From Rossellomorea sp. BNER (GTDB lineage: Bacteria > Bacillota > Bacilli > Bacillales > Bacillaceae_B), in the NCBI GenBank assembly GCA_024213275.1, contig JANAVG010000003.1:62001-126000 (forward strand): a DNA stretch of 64,000 bases. The letters run 5' to 3'. The notes below the pieces were generated by a model, which was given only the letters and a program-made list of their open reading frames with translations, made no database searches and was not told the DNA's origin. The position numbers and the translations under genes were made by a program. Within the stretch, counting starts at the first letter, position 1. The number at the start of each line of letters is the position of its first letter. This document shows, one piece after another, positions 26,966-36,751 of this stretch.

Positions 26966-29002
26966 ATGTCAGCAAGAGATTTATCTGTACTCGCTAGTGT
27001 CATACTTATTGTAGCGATGCTCGTGATTCCTTTTCCACCATGGCTGCTTAGTGTTCTAATCATAATAAATATTGCTCTTGCACTTCTTGTGCTTCTGACA
27101 TCAATGAATATGAACGAACCATTACAGTTTTCAATATTTCCATCCTTGTTATTATTATTAACGCTTTTTCGATTGGGACTAAATGTTTCCACAACGAGAT
27201 CAATCCTAAGTATTGGTGATGCAGGCGACGTTGTGGAAACCTTTGGAACGTTCGTAGTAGGGGGAAATGTTCTTGTCGGAATGGTAGTTTTTATTATTCT
27301 TATAGTCATTCAGTTCGTAGTCATTACGAAAGGTTCTGAGAGGGTTTCAGAGGTTGCCGCACGCTTTACTCTCGATGCAATGCCAGGAAAACAAATGAGT
27401 ATCGATGCAGACTTAAATGCTGGAATGATTTCAGAGCACGATGCAAGAGAACGAAGAGAAAAAGTCAGTCGTGAAGCCGATTTTTATGGCGCGATGGACG
27501 GGGCTTCTAAGTTTGTCAAAGGAGATGCCATAGCTGGAATTATTATCGTTATGATTAATTTAATCTTTGGAATCATTATTGGAATGATGCAACAAGGTTT
27601 AAGCTTGGCTGAATCTGCTACAAAGTTCTCATTATTAACTGTAGGAGATGGGATTGTTAGCCAGATTCCAGCGCTATTAATTTCTACAGCTACAGGGATC
27701 GTTGTCACAAGGGCTGCATCCGAAGGTAATCTAGGACAGGATATTATGAAACAGTTGTTTGCCTACCCAATGATGCTATATGTTTCAGGGGGCACAATCC
27801 TTTTGATGGGACTCTTTACACCAATCAATGACATTCTTACGATTCCAATCGCAGCAGTACTTATTATCGGCGGCTATATGTTATCAAGAACTCCACAACC
27901 AGATGAAATAGATTTAATGGAAATGGAAGAAGAAACCGAACATGATGAAATGAAAAGTCCTGAAAGTGTTGTGAATTTGCTAAATGTTGATCCAATTGAG
28001 TTTGAGTTTGGTTATGGTTTAATTCCGTTAGCAGATACAAATCAGGGAGGAGACCTTCTTGATCGAATCGTTATGATAAGAAGGCAGCTTGCGATTGAAC
28101 TCGGTCTTGTGATTCCTGTGGTTAGAATTCGCGATAATATCCAACTGCAGCCGAATGAGTATCGCTTAAAGATTAAAGGAAATGAAATGGCTAAGGGAGA
28201 ATTACTTCTCGATCATTATTTAGCCATGAGCCCAGGTGTTGAAGAGGATTCTATCGAAGGCATTGATACAATAGAACCTTCATTTGGACTACCGGCAAAG
28301 TGGATAGGGGAAGACATGAAAGAACAAGCAGAGATATTCGGATATACTGTTGTAGATCCGCCATCTGTTGTATCTACGCATATTACTGAAATTATTAAAA
28401 ACAATGCGAATGAATTGTTAGGACGTCAAGAGACTAAACAGCTTATCGATCATCTGCAAGAATCCTATCCAATATTAGTAGAAGAAGTAACACCTAACCC
28501 ACTATCAGTAGGAGAAGTTCAAAAAGTATTATCAAAACTCCTAAAAGAAAATGTTTCAATAAGAAATTTACCAATCATATTCGAAACTCTTGCAGATTAC
28601 GCGAAAATGAGTTCTGATACAGATTTGTTAGTGGAATATGTTCGTCAAGCGTTAGCCAGACAAATTACAAATCGATATGTTGAACAGGGTAATTCATTAA
28701 AGGTAGTCACGATGTCTGGGAAAATTGAAAAAATTGTAGCGGACGCAGTTCAACAAACAGAACATGGTAATTACTTATCTTTAGACCCAAATGATTCACA
28801 ACGCATTTTAGAAAGTATTGCATCTCAAATCGAACAATTGTCACTTATGGAAGAATCACCTATCATTCTATGCTCGCCTGCCATTAGAATGTACTTGCGT
28901 CAAATGACTGAAAGGTATTTCCCTCAAGTGCCTATCCTTTCATACAATGAACTTGAAGCAAATGTTGAGGTTCAAAGCTTAGGGGTGGTGAACGTAGAAT
29001 GA
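26966..29002 (+). CDS. flhA: flagellar export protein FlhA
   Basis: 678 aa. Proton-driven export engine and docking platform. The N-terminal half has eight membrane helices with the FHIPEP-type loop (RFTLDAMPGKQMSIDADLNA and FYGAMDGASKFVKGDAIAG). The C-terminal half is the cytoplasmic ring for chaperone-substrate docking. TAGGAGAG precedes the ATG; its stop overlaps the flhF ATG (ATGA). Confidence 0.97.
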   Translation: MSARDLSVLASVILIVAMLVIPFPPWLLSVLIIINIALALLVLLTSMNMNEPLQFSIFPSLLLLLTLFRLGLNVSTTRSILSIGDAGDVVETFGTFVVGGNVLVGMVVFIILIVIQFVVITKGSERVSEVAARFTLDAMPGKQMSIDADLNAGMISEHDARERREKVSREADFYGAMDGASKFVKGDAIAGIIIVMINLIFGIIIGMMQQGLSLAESATKFSLLTVGDGIVSQIPALLISTATGIVVTRAASEGNLGQDIMKQLFAYPMMLYVSGGTILLMGLFTPINDILTIPIAAVLIIGGYMLSRTPQPDEIDLMEMEEETEHDEMKSPESVVNLLNVDPIEFEFGYGLIPLADTNQGGDLLDRIVMIRRQLAIELGLVIPVVRIRDNIQLQPNEYRLKIKGNEMAKGELLLDHYLAMSPGVEEDSIEGIDTIEPSFGLPAKWIGEDMKEQAEIFGYTVVDPPSVVSTHITEIIKNNANELLGRQETKQLIDHLQESYPILVEEVTPNPLSVGEVQKVLSKLLKENVSIRNLPIIFETLADYAKMSSDTDLLVEYVRQALARQITNRYVEQGNSLKVVTMSGKIEKIVADAVQQTEHGNYLSLDPNDSQRILESIASQIEQLSLMEESPIILCSPAIRMYLRQMTERYFPQVPILSYNELEANVEVQSLGVVNVE

Positions 29003-30156
29003 AGATAAAAAAATATGTCGCTTCTACAATGTCAGAAGCGATGAAAGCGATAAGAAATGAACTTGGAGAACAAGCAGTGATTTTAAATTCTAAAATCATA
29101 TACAATGGTGGTTTTCTTGGATTGTTTAAGAAAAAAAATATAGAAGTTATTGCTGCAATTGATCCAAAACCTGATCAGAAACTGGAAACGAAAGTATCGA
29201 AAGCAAGCAGGTCATCAGATGAAGATATTTTACAAAAATCAGTACAACAACAAACTTTTTATGACTATGATCACTTAGCTAAAGAAGTAAAGCAGTTAAA
29301 AAACCAATTAAATTCAATTTCTAGTTCATATAAATCGGTAAATTTAAAAGATTATCCTCAAAATATTCAAGAAGAATTAATACCATTGCTGCATCAAGAA
29401 CTTGAAGAGAAATGGGTAATAGAAATTGCAAAAAGCTTGAATGAAAAATGGAGAAAGTCTGATGCTAATGTAAGTAAACTACAATTGAAGGAATGGAAAA
29501 GAGAGTGGTTTTATCAAAAATTAGATAACTTATCATTTGGGAGTATTGATTACGATAAAAGATACATTCATCTAGTCGGACCAACAGGAGTAGGTAAAAC
29601 CACTACTTTAGCAAAATTAGCCGCTGAAGCAGTCTTGGTGCATAAGAAAAAAATAGCTTTTATTACGTCAGACACTTATCGAATCGCAGCTATCGAACAA
29701 TTAAAAACATATGCAAATCTCTTAAGTGTTCCAGTTGAAGTAGTGTACAAGCGGGAGGATTTTCAAAAGGCTATAGATCAATTTAGGGCTTTTGATTTGA
29801 TTTTCATCGATACTGCTGGAAGAAATTATCGTGATTTTCAATTCGTGAAAGATTTGAAAGATCTAATCTATCTAGACCATCAGGAGTTAGTGAGTGAAAC
29901 ATTACTTGTTCTCTCCCTGACATCAAAACAAAAAGATATGGAGGAAGTAACCAACCAATTTCGAAGTTATGGAATTGAGAAATTTATTTTTACGAAAATG
30001 GATGAAACCTCTACGGTTGGTGGAATGATGAATCTAATTTTGAATCATCAAAAAGGTGCTGCTTATATTACGAATGGACAAGGTGTGCCAGAGGATATTC
30101 ATGAAGCTAATAAACGATTTGTTGTTGATCAAATACTTGAGGATATTAGTATATGA
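28999..30156 (+). CDS. flhF: flagellar biosynthesis GTPase FlhF
   Basis: 385 aa. SRP-type GTPase that governs position and number of flagella together with FlhG. Basic N-terminal B domain (about 1-140), then NG domain: [15 protein letters not shown] (P-loop), ITSDTYRIAAIEQLKTYA, IDTAGRNYRD and TKMDETSTVGG. Overlaps flhA and flhG by 4 bp each, so expression of the pair is coupled. Confidence 0.96.
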   Translation: MKIKKYVASTMSEAMKAIRNELGEQAVILNSKIIYNGGFLGLFKKKNIEVIAAIDPKPDQKLETKVSKASRSSDEDILQKSVQQQTFYDYDHLAKEVKQLKNQLNSISSSYKSVNLKDYPQNIQEELIPLLHQELEEKWVIEIAKSLNEKWRKSDANVSKLQLKEWKREWFYQKLDNLSFGSIDYDKRYIHLVGPTGVGKTTTLAKLAAEAVLVHKKKIAFITSDTYRIAAIEQLKTYANLLSVPVEVVYKREDFQKAIDQFRAFDLIFIDTAGRNYRDFQFVKDLKDLIYLDHQELVSETLLVLSLTSKQKDMEEVTNQFRSYGIEKFIFTKMDETSTVGGMMNLILNHQKGAAYITNGQGVPEDIHEANKRFVVDQILEDISI

Positions 30157-31022
30157 AGGATCAAGCTGAAACATTAAGAGTAAAGCTTGGTAAATCTACA
30201 TCTATAGCTAAAACCATTGGTATTGTTAGTGGAAAGGGAGGGGTTGGAAAGTCAAATGTCTCCGTTAATTTTTCCCTCTCACTTTCTCAAAAAGGAAAAA
30301 AAGTTTTATTGTTTGATTTGGATATTGGGATGGGAAATGTGCACATTCTCCTAGGTGGTCATGTAAAAAAGTCAATAGCAACATTTATTAATGATTTCGA
30401 CACGGAACTCAACGATATTATATATGATTCAAAATATGGCATATCCTATATTAGCGTTGGTACGGGATTAAATGAAATGGCTGAATGGGATAAAGAACAT
30501 ATAGAAGCATTCCTTTATTCCATGCAAGAGTTACAAGCACGTTATGATTTTATTATTTTTGATATGGGGGCGGGGGCTTCAAGAAATACATTGAATCTGT
30601 TAATGTCGGTTGACGATATATTCGTTGTCACTACCCCGGAAACAACCTCATTGACTGATGCCTACTCAATGATTAAATTTATTCACTTAAAAGATCCAAA
30701 CAAAAATTATTTCCTTATTTGCAATCGTGCAATCAGCATGAAAGAAGGAAATGAAACGATTAATCGATTACAAACAGTAGGAAAGAAATTTTTAAATAAG
30801 GAAATGTCTATATTAGGAGTATTGCCTGAAGATTCAAGTGTACGAAAAGCGGTAAAAAGTCAAATCCCTTTTCTATTAATATATCCGCGTTCACAAGTAT
30901 CAACCTCACTTCTAAATCTGACAAATCAATATTTATTACATCAAAATGGGAAAAGTATATTCGTTTCTTCGGAGAGATCCCCTTTCTTTGAGCGATTAAG
31001 AAAGATATTTTTAGTGAGGTAG
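30153..31022 (+). CDS. flhG: flagellum number/site regulator FlhG (YlxH, MinD-like ATPase)
   Basis: 289 aa. MinD/ParA-family ATPase that stimulates FlhF GTPase. Deviant Walker A SGKGGVGKSNVSVNFS (about 24-39), FDLDIGMGN and FDMGAGASRNTL. It starts inside flhF. In peritrichous Bacillus FlhF/FlhG set a grid-like basal-body pattern. Confidence 0.95.
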   Translation: MKDQAETLRVKLGKSTSIAKTIGIVSGKGGVGKSNVSVNFSLSLSQKGKKVLLFDLDIGMGNVHILLGGHVKKSIATFINDFDTELNDIIYDSKYGISYISVGTGLNEMAEWDKEHIEAFLYSMQELQARYDFIIFDMGAGASRNTLNLLMSVDDIFVVTTPETTSLTDAYSMIKFIHLKDPNKNYFLICNRAISMKEGNETINRLQTVGKKFLNKEMSILGVLPEDSSVRKAVKSQIPFLLIYPRSQVSTSLLNLTNQYLLHQNGKSIFVSSERSPFFERLRKIFLVR

Positions 31023-31028
31023 AGTTAG

Positions 31029-32093
31029 ATGAAGAAAAGGAAAGTATTAATCGTAGATGATTCAGCTTTTATGAGAAAGCTAGTAAAGAGCTTTTTATCT
31101 AGCTCTCCAAGTTTAGAGGTAATTGGATTCGCAAGAAACGGTCAAGATGCGATTGAAAAAGTAAAAGAATATCAGCCTGATGTCATTACAATGGATGTTG
31201 AAATGCCAAAAATGAATGGACTTAAAGCGCTGAAGGTTATTATGGAAGAATACCCAATCCCTACTGTCATGCTTTCAAGTACTACAGATGAAGGAACAGA
31301 AAATACAATGAAAGCATTTGAGATTGGAGCAATAGATTTTGTTGCTAAGCCATCTGGAACCATTTCATTAGACCTGGACAAAATTAAAGATGAATTAATC
31401 GATAAAGTCGAAAATGCCTCAAAAGTGCAAATATCTAAGATTATAAAACATTATGGTCATAAGGCAAATCAATTTGAGAATAAAACAAACATGCCCCCTA
31501 TAGTTGAGAAATGGAATAAAGAAAAATTAATTTGCATAGGTACATCGACAGGTGGACCAAGAGCACTGCAGGAAGTTTTGACTGTATTACCTTCTTCCAT
31601 TAATGCTCCGATCTTAATTGTCCAACATATGCCAGCAGGCTTTACAAAATCTCTCGCTCAAAGACTTAATACGATTAGTTCAATTGAAGTAAAAGAAGCT
31701 GAATCAGGGGAAATCATTAAAAAAGGGATAGCCTATTTGGCACCTGGCGGCTACCATCTTACAGTTGAAGAAACAATGGAAGGTTTAAAAGTTGTATTAG
31801 ATAATATAAAGCCATCGCGAAATGGACATCGCCCATCTGTAGATATCCTGTTTGAATCAGTCAGCAAACTTTTAAATGTGCAAAAAATTGCCGTAGTTAT
31901 GACTGGAATGGGTTCTGATGGGACTAAAGGTCTGGTGAAATTGAAGCAAAAGGGCGATTCGAAGGTCATTGCTGAATCAAAAGAAACAAGCATTGTATAT
32001 GGAATGCCAAAGGCAGCCATTGAAGCGAATGTTGTCGATCATGTTGAAAAATTAGGTAATATCGCTCATTCAGTTATGAAGTATATGCCCTAG
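31029..32093 (+). CDS. cheB: chemotaxis protein-glutamate methylesterase CheB
   Basis: 354 aa. Receiver domain with phospho-acceptor Asp56 (ITMDVEMPKMNG) joined by a linker to the methylesterase domain: GTSTGGPRAL (catalytic Ser), VQHMPAGFT (His) and MTGMGSDGTKGL (Asp). Removes methyl groups from, and deamidates, chemoreceptors for adaptation. Cotranscribed with cheA, 15 bp apart. Confidence 0.97.
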   Translation: MKKRKVLIVDDSAFMRKLVKSFLSSSPSLEVIGFARNGQDAIEKVKEYQPDVITMDVEMPKMNGLKALKVIMEEYPIPTVMLSSTTDEGTENTMKAFEIGAIDFVAKPSGTISLDLDKIKDELIDKVENASKVQISKIIKHYGHKANQFENKTNMPPIVEKWNKEKLICIGTSTGGPRALQEVLTVLPSSINAPILIVQHMPAGFTKSLAQRLNTISSIEVKEAESGEIIKKGIAYLAPGGYHLTVEETMEGLKVVLDNIKPSRNGHRPSVDILFESVSKLLNVQKIAVVMTGMGSDGTKGLVKLKQKGDSKVIAESKETSIVYGMPKAAIEANVVDHVEKLGNIAHSVMKYMP

Positions 32094-32108
32094 AGAGGTG
32101 TGGAGCTA

Positions 32109-34193
32109 ATGGATATGAATCAATATATAGATGTTTTTATTGAAGAAAGTAAAGAACATCTACAAACATGTAATGAGCAATTATTAGAGCTTGAGAAACA
32201 CCCGGATAATTTAATAATAGTTAATGAGATTTTTCGGTCTGCTCATACCTTAAAAGGAATGTCAGCAACAATGGGATACGAAGACCTTGCAAACCTTACA
32301 CATAATATGGAAAACGTATTAGATGGGATCCGAAACCAAAAGATTTCTATTACTTCTAATCTATTAGATATTGTTTTTCAAGCCGTTGATGACTTGGAAG
32401 AAATGGTTGTTTCTATTGCTGATGGTGGAGATGGAAAAAAAGATGTTACGGAAATAGTACAAAGGTTAGAAGCAGTTGAAAAAGGAGAATTGTTTGAATC
32501 TCTGCAAGCAGTTAATGAAACTGCTGTAACAACTATTTTAGAGAATTCCTCCATTAAATTAAGAAATACATATGATCAGTTTAACCAAACAGTAATAGAA
32601 CAATCTCATGAATTGGGTTTTTCTTGTTATGAAATTGCGATCTCATTAAGAGAGGATTGTTTACTTAAGGCAGCGCGAGTTTTTATGGTATTTGAAGTGC
32701 TTGAAAAGTGTGGAGAAGTAATTAAGTCCATCCCATCAGTTGATCAATTAGAAGAGGAGCAATTTGATCAAGAATTTGTTGTAACGCTCGTGACGAAAGA
32801 AGAAATAACGGATATCAAAAAGAAAATATTAAAAGTTTCAGAAGTGGAGAAAGTAATCATTTCACTAGTAACAATCGAAATGATTAGAGAGATTGATTAT
32901 AAAACAGAAAGCACCATTTCTCCAAGGTCTGTGGGAAATGAAAGTACTTTAGAAGTCTCAAAAGCAGAACAAAGTATCCAAACTGAAACAAATATTCAAA
33001 CTTATGAAAAGTCGAAACCGCAATCTAAGCCATCAAGTCATACAAACAAAACTATTAGAGTAAATATTGAACGTCTCGATATTTTAATGAATTTATTCGA
33101 AGAACTCGTGATCGATCGCGGAAGGTTAGAGCAAATTTCAAAAGACCTTAAGCACTCGGAATTAAATGAAACAGTTGAACGAATGTCTAGAATTTCTGGA
33201 GACTTACAAACGATTATTTTAACGATGAGAATGGTTCCAATTGAAACCGTTTTTAATCGCTTCCCAAGAATGGTTCGTCAACTCGCAAAAGAGTTAAATA
33301 AGAAAATCGAACTGGAAATTATCGGTGCTGAAACCGAACTTGACCGAACGGTCATTGACGAAATTGGAGATCCATTAGTACATCTTATTAGAAACGCATT
33401 AGATCATGGAATTGAAGCGACTGATGTTCGTGTAAAAATAGGGAAACCTGAAATCGGTACTGTCCAGTTAAAAGCGTATCATAGTGGAAATCATGTATTC
33501 ATTGAGATTGAAGATGATGGTGCCGGGATTTCTCAAGAGAAAGTCATTAGTAAAGCGGTATCGAGAGGGATTATAACAGAAGAAATGGCCTCGACTTTAT
33601 CCAATAGACAAGTAAATGAATTAATTATGGCATCTGGATTTTCTACCGCTGAAACGATTTCTGATATATCTGGAAGAGGTGTAGGCCTTGATGTAGTCAA
33701 GTCTACAATTGAATCTCTTGGAGGTTCCATCACCATTGATTCTGAAAAAGGAAGAGGCAGTGTTTTCTCTATTCAATTACCTTTAACTCTTTCTATTATT
33801 GCTGTCATGTTAGTAGAAGTTCAAAAAGAGAAATACGCAATCCCTCTTTCCTCGATCATTGAAACGGCGATTGTGAGAAAAGACGAGATTATGAATGCGC
33901 ATAATCAAAAAGTAATTGATTTTAGAGGCAGAGTAGTACCACTTGTTCATTTAGAAGATGCTTTTCAAGTTCCTGTTGAAGAACAGACAGAAGCTGAATT
34001 TTTCTCAGTTGTTATTGTGAGAAAAGGCGAAAAGCTGGCTGCTCTAGTCGTAGAATCGTTTATTGGCCAACAGGAGGTTGTTTTAAAGTCACTGGGAAAT
34101 TACTTGACAGATGTTTTTGCAATTTCTGGAGCCACAATTCTAGGTGATGGTCAAGTTGCATTGATTGTTGATTGTAATGCTTTAATTAAGTAG
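32109..34193 (+). CDS. cheA: chemotaxis histidine kinase CheA
   Basis: 694 aa. P1 (HPt) with His46 in RSAHTLKGMSATMG, a P2 CheY/CheB-docking domain (about 150-270), P3 dimerisation helices, P4 ATPase (HLIRNALDHGIE, EDDGAGI, DISGRGVGLDVV) and a CheW-like P5 at the C-terminus. Phosphorylates CheY and CheB in response to receptors. ATG 32109 after GAGGTGTGGAG; a GTG at 32100 is too near the site. Confidence 0.97.
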   Translation: MDMNQYIDVFIEESKEHLQTCNEQLLELEKHPDNLIIVNEIFRSAHTLKGMSATMGYEDLANLTHNMENVLDGIRNQKISITSNLLDIVFQAVDDLEEMVVSIADGGDGKKDVTEIVQRLEAVEKGELFESLQAVNETAVTTILENSSIKLRNTYDQFNQTVIEQSHELGFSCYEIAISLREDCLLKAARVFMVFEVLEKCGEVIKSIPSVDQLEEEQFDQEFVVTLVTKEEITDIKKKILKVSEVEKVIISLVTIEMIREIDYKTESTISPRSVGNESTLEVSKAEQSIQTETNIQTYEKSKPQSKPSSHTNKTIRVNIERLDILMNLFEELVIDRGRLEQISKDLKHSELNETVERMSRISGDLQTIILTMRMVPIETVFNRFPRMVRQLAKELNKKIELEIIGAETELDRTVIDEIGDPLVHLIRNALDHGIEATDVRVKIGKPEIGTVQLKAYHSGNHVFIEIEDDGAGISQEKVISKAVSRGIITEEMASTLSNRQVNELIMASGFSTAETISDISGRGVGLDVVKSTIESLGGSITIDSEKGRGSVFSIQLPLTLSIIAVMLVEVQKEKYAIPLSSIIETAIVRKDEIMNAHNQKVIDFRGRVVPLVHLEDAFQVPVEEQTEAEFFSVVIVRKGEKLAALVVESFIGQQEVVLKSLGNYLTDVFAISGATILGDGQVALIVDCNALIK

Positions 34194-34204
34194 GGGGAAA
34201 CAAT

Positions 34205-34657
34205 ATGGGCGAAAAGGCGGCATTGAAAGAAATCAAAGTAATTGTATTCCAACTTTTAGATAAAGAGTATGCAATACCAGTAAGTCAAGTTCACTCAATT
34301 GAAAAAATACAGCAGATTACCCGTGTACCAAGAGTAGAACGGTATGTAAAAGGTGTTATAAATCTGCGTGGAGTCGTGACTCCTATTATAGATTTAAGAA
34401 GTAGATTCGATTTATTACCGCAAGAACAAACAGATAATACAAGGGTAATTATTGTAAATATTGAAGGAATGGAAGTTGGTCTTGTGGTTGACTCTGCCAA
34501 TGATGTATTAGATATTCCATTAGAAATCATTGAACCACAGCCTGAAGTTGTTGGGGGAATTGAAGCAGAATATATAAGTGGAGTAGCTAAGATTGAAAAA
34601 AGACTATTAATTCTCCTACATTTAGATAAAGTTTTAATATCAAATAAAGCAGGATAA
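34205..34657 (+). CDS. cheW: chemotaxis coupling protein CheW
   Basis: 150 aa. Links receptors to CheA. SH3-like double barrel with IPVSQVHSIEKIQQITRVP and VKGVINLRGVVTPIIDLR. 11 bp after cheA, preceded by AGGGGGAAA. Confidence 0.97.
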   Translation: MGEKAALKEIKVIVFQLLDKEYAIPVSQVHSIEKIQQITRVPRVERYVKGVINLRGVVTPIIDLRSRFDLLPQEQTDNTRVIIVNIEGMEVGLVVDSANDVLDIPLEIIEPQPEVVGGIEAEYISGVAKIEKRLLILLHLDKVLISNKAG

Positions 34658-34662
34658 CGGAT

Positions 34663-35295
34663 ATGAATTATGAGGAAAAGTTTTCAACTGTTCATCTAGA
34701 TCTTTTAAAAGAAATTGGTAATATTGGTGCTGGTAATGCTGCAACAGCACTTTCAAAACTTATGAATAAAAAGATCGATATGAAAGTTCCAAGTGTAAGA
34801 ATCGTTTCATTTAATGAAATCATGGATTTAGCGGGTGGGATAGAAAAAGTGGTATTAAGCATTTTCTTAAGAGTCGATGGAGAAGCTCCTGGCAGTATGT
34901 TTTTTGTACTTCCTTTGGAACAAGCAACGTGTTTCGCCCAAAGAATGATTGGAAACGATTCAATCACTTTTGAAGAACCACCATATTCTGATATTGGTTT
35001 ATCTGCAATGCAGGAGCTGGGGAATATTTTGTCAGGGTCTTATCTATCTGCATTATCGGATTTTACAAACATGAGTTTATATCCATCAGTTCCTGAACTA
35101 AGTATAGATATGGTGGGGGCTATCATCGGTTATGGTCTTATTGAAGTTTCACAAGTTAGTGATTATGTGATTGCCATTGATACTGCGTTGAAAGAAGATG
35201 AATTACCCAACTCAGAAAGTGTAAACGGGCACTTCTTCTTACTACCCGACCCTGATTCATTTCAAACAATTTTTAAAACACTAGGAGTCATTTGA
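34663..35295 (+). CDS. cheC: CheY-P phosphatase CheC
   Basis: 210 aa. Two CheC active-site motifs: EIGNIGAGNAATALSKLMN near residue 17 and MQELGNILSGSYLSALSDF near residue 110. Dephosphorylates CheY-P and, with CheD, forms an adaptation loop. Its TGA overlaps the cheD ATG (TGATG shared base). Confidence 0.96.
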   Translation: MNYEEKFSTVHLDLLKEIGNIGAGNAATALSKLMNKKIDMKVPSVRIVSFNEIMDLAGGIEKVVLSIFLRVDGEAPGSMFFVLPLEQATCFAQRMIGNDSITFEEPPYSDIGLSAMQELGNILSGSYLSALSDFTNMSLYPSVPELSIDMVGAIIGYGLIEVSQVSDYVIAIDTALKEDELPNSESVNGHFFLLPDPDSFQTIFKTLGVI

Positions 35296-35792
35296 TGGTT
35301 GCTTCCCCTGATGTGATTAAAGTTGGTATTGCAGATATGAAAATAGCTAAAGAACCTCAAACAATAAGAACTTCAGGTCTTGGGTCTTGTGTGGGTGTTG
35401 TGATTTATGATGTGATAGCGGAACTAGCAGGAATGGTGCACATAATGCTCCCAAGTTCAAACCTCTTTAAAGGAAAGATCATTAATAAGGCTAAATTTGC
35501 AGATACTGGGGTTCGTGAGCTAGTTGAGCTGTTATTATTAAATGGGGCACAGGCGAAACGATTAGAAGCAAAAATATCAGGTGGTGCACAAATGTTTCAG
35601 TTTACAACTAAGAGCGACCTTATGAGGATTGGCCCTAGAAATGTTGAAGCCGTAAAAAAAGAATTAAGGATGTTGAATATCCCTCTGATTGCAGAAGATG
35701 TAGGTGGAAAAAATGGACGTACCGTTGAATTTACCCTCGAAACCTGCATGCTTCAAATCAGAACAGTTAATCACAGAGTGAAAGAAATTTAA
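35295..35792 (+). CDS. cheD: chemoreceptor glutamine deamidase CheD
   Basis: 165 aa. Papain-like deamidase of chemoreceptors and activator of CheC. Catalytic Cys in TSGLGSCVGVVIYD and His in GMVHIMLPSS. ATG 35295 is chosen over the TTG one codon upstream. Last gene before the 179-bp gap preceding sigD. Confidence 0.96.
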   Translation: MVASPDVIKVGIADMKIAKEPQTIRTSGLGSCVGVVIYDVIAELAGMVHIMLPSSNLFKGKIINKAKFADTGVRELVELLLLNGAQAKRLEAKISGGAQMFQFTTKSDLMRIGPRNVEAVKKELRMLNIPLIAEDVGGKNGRTVEFTLETCMLQIRTVNHRVKEI

Positions 35793-35971
35793 GTGTTGAT
35801 AAATCATTACCCTTTTAATCTATCAATCTGTAGTTAGAGTTCCATTAAAGATTTTATTAAAGAGAGATATCTATATAGTACTAAAAATGATTGTAGTACC
35901 TAATCCCGATAATCAATCTATTTGTGTTGCTATTGATTGAAAGGAGTAGGGCAGCTGCGAGGAGGTTTATA
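35793..35971 (+). other. cheD-sigD gap with small inverted repeat
   Basis: 179 bp, the widest break since flgE in an otherwise tight operon. TTGATA (35796-35801) with a poor -10 (TCTATC) could be a weak promoter. AATCAAT (35911-35917) and ATTGATT (35932-35938) form a 7-bp inverted repeat about 35 nt before the sigD start. No terminator seen, so sigD is probably still read from the operon. Confidence 0.35.
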
Positions 35972-36727
35972 ATGTCACAGCCCTCAACAGTGGATGAACA
36001 ACAGTATTGGAAATTATGGGAAAAGTCCCGTGATTCGCATGCAGGAGATATGCTTGTAAAACGGTATTTGCCCCTTGTATCCTATCATGTCCAGCGCATT
36101 GCTGTCAGTTTACCGAAAAATGTTTCCCGTGATGATTTAAAAAGTTTAGGTTTAATGGGATTATTGGATGCACTCCAAAAATTTGATCCGACTAGAGACT
36201 TGAAATTTGATACATATGCATCCTTTCGTGTTCGTGGCGCGATCATTGATGGCCTGAGAAAAGAGGATTGGCTTCCACGCTCGACACGTGAACGTGCAAA
36301 AAAAATTGAAGCGAAAATAGAGCAATTGGAACAAAGGTTATTAAGACGAGTAACATTTGAGGAGATTGCAGAGGAATTAAATCTTACTTCATATGATGTA
36401 TGTCAAACAATGAATGAACATTTCTTTGCGAATGTACTATCAATTGACGAACACCTCCAAGACGATGAAAATGATCAGCATTCATATACAATACGAGATG
36501 AAAAACAAATGCTTCCAGAAGATCGTTTGTTAAAGGTTGAAGCATTGAATGATCTTGAAAGAGTCATTGAGAAGCTCTCTGAAAAAGAGCAACTTGTACT
36601 TAGTTTGTTTTATCATGAAGAATTAACTCTTACTGAAATTGGCGAAGTCATGAGTTTATCAACATCTAGAATCTCACAAATTCATTCCAAAGCCATCTTT
36701 AAATTAAGAAACCTTCTTAGTTCATAG
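35972..36727 (+). CDS. sigD: RNA polymerase sigma factor SigD (FliA/sigma-28)
   Basis: 251 aa. Directs late flagellar genes (hag, motAB, autolysins). Region 2 (GLMGLLDALQKFDPTRDLKF, TYASFRVRGAIIDGLRKEDW), region 3 (RSTRERAKKIEAKIEQLE) and region 4 (LTLTEIGEVMSLSTSRISQI). ATG 35972 follows GAGGAGG; the 16 upstream in-frame codons are unsupported. Near the operon's 3' end, as in B. subtilis, where that distance lowers and randomises SigD levels. Confidence 0.97.
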   Translation: MSQPSTVDEQQYWKLWEKSRDSHAGDMLVKRYLPLVSYHVQRIAVSLPKNVSRDDLKSLGLMGLLDALQKFDPTRDLKFDTYASFRVRGAIIDGLRKEDWLPRSTRERAKKIEAKIEQLEQRLLRRVTFEEIAEELNLTSYDVCQTMNEHFFANVLSIDEHLQDDENDQHSYTIRDEKQMLPEDRLLKVEALNDLERVIEKLSEKEQLVLSLFYHEELTLTEIGEVMSLSTSRISQIHSKAIFKLRNLLSS

Positions 36728-36751
36728 TGGTTAAAGAGAGAGGGAATTTAA

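Noticed and set aside
35882..35912. Sigma-D-type promoter before sigD (TAAA and CCCGATAA)
   Set aside because: The spacing between the two boxes is 19 bp, too long for the usual 14-16.
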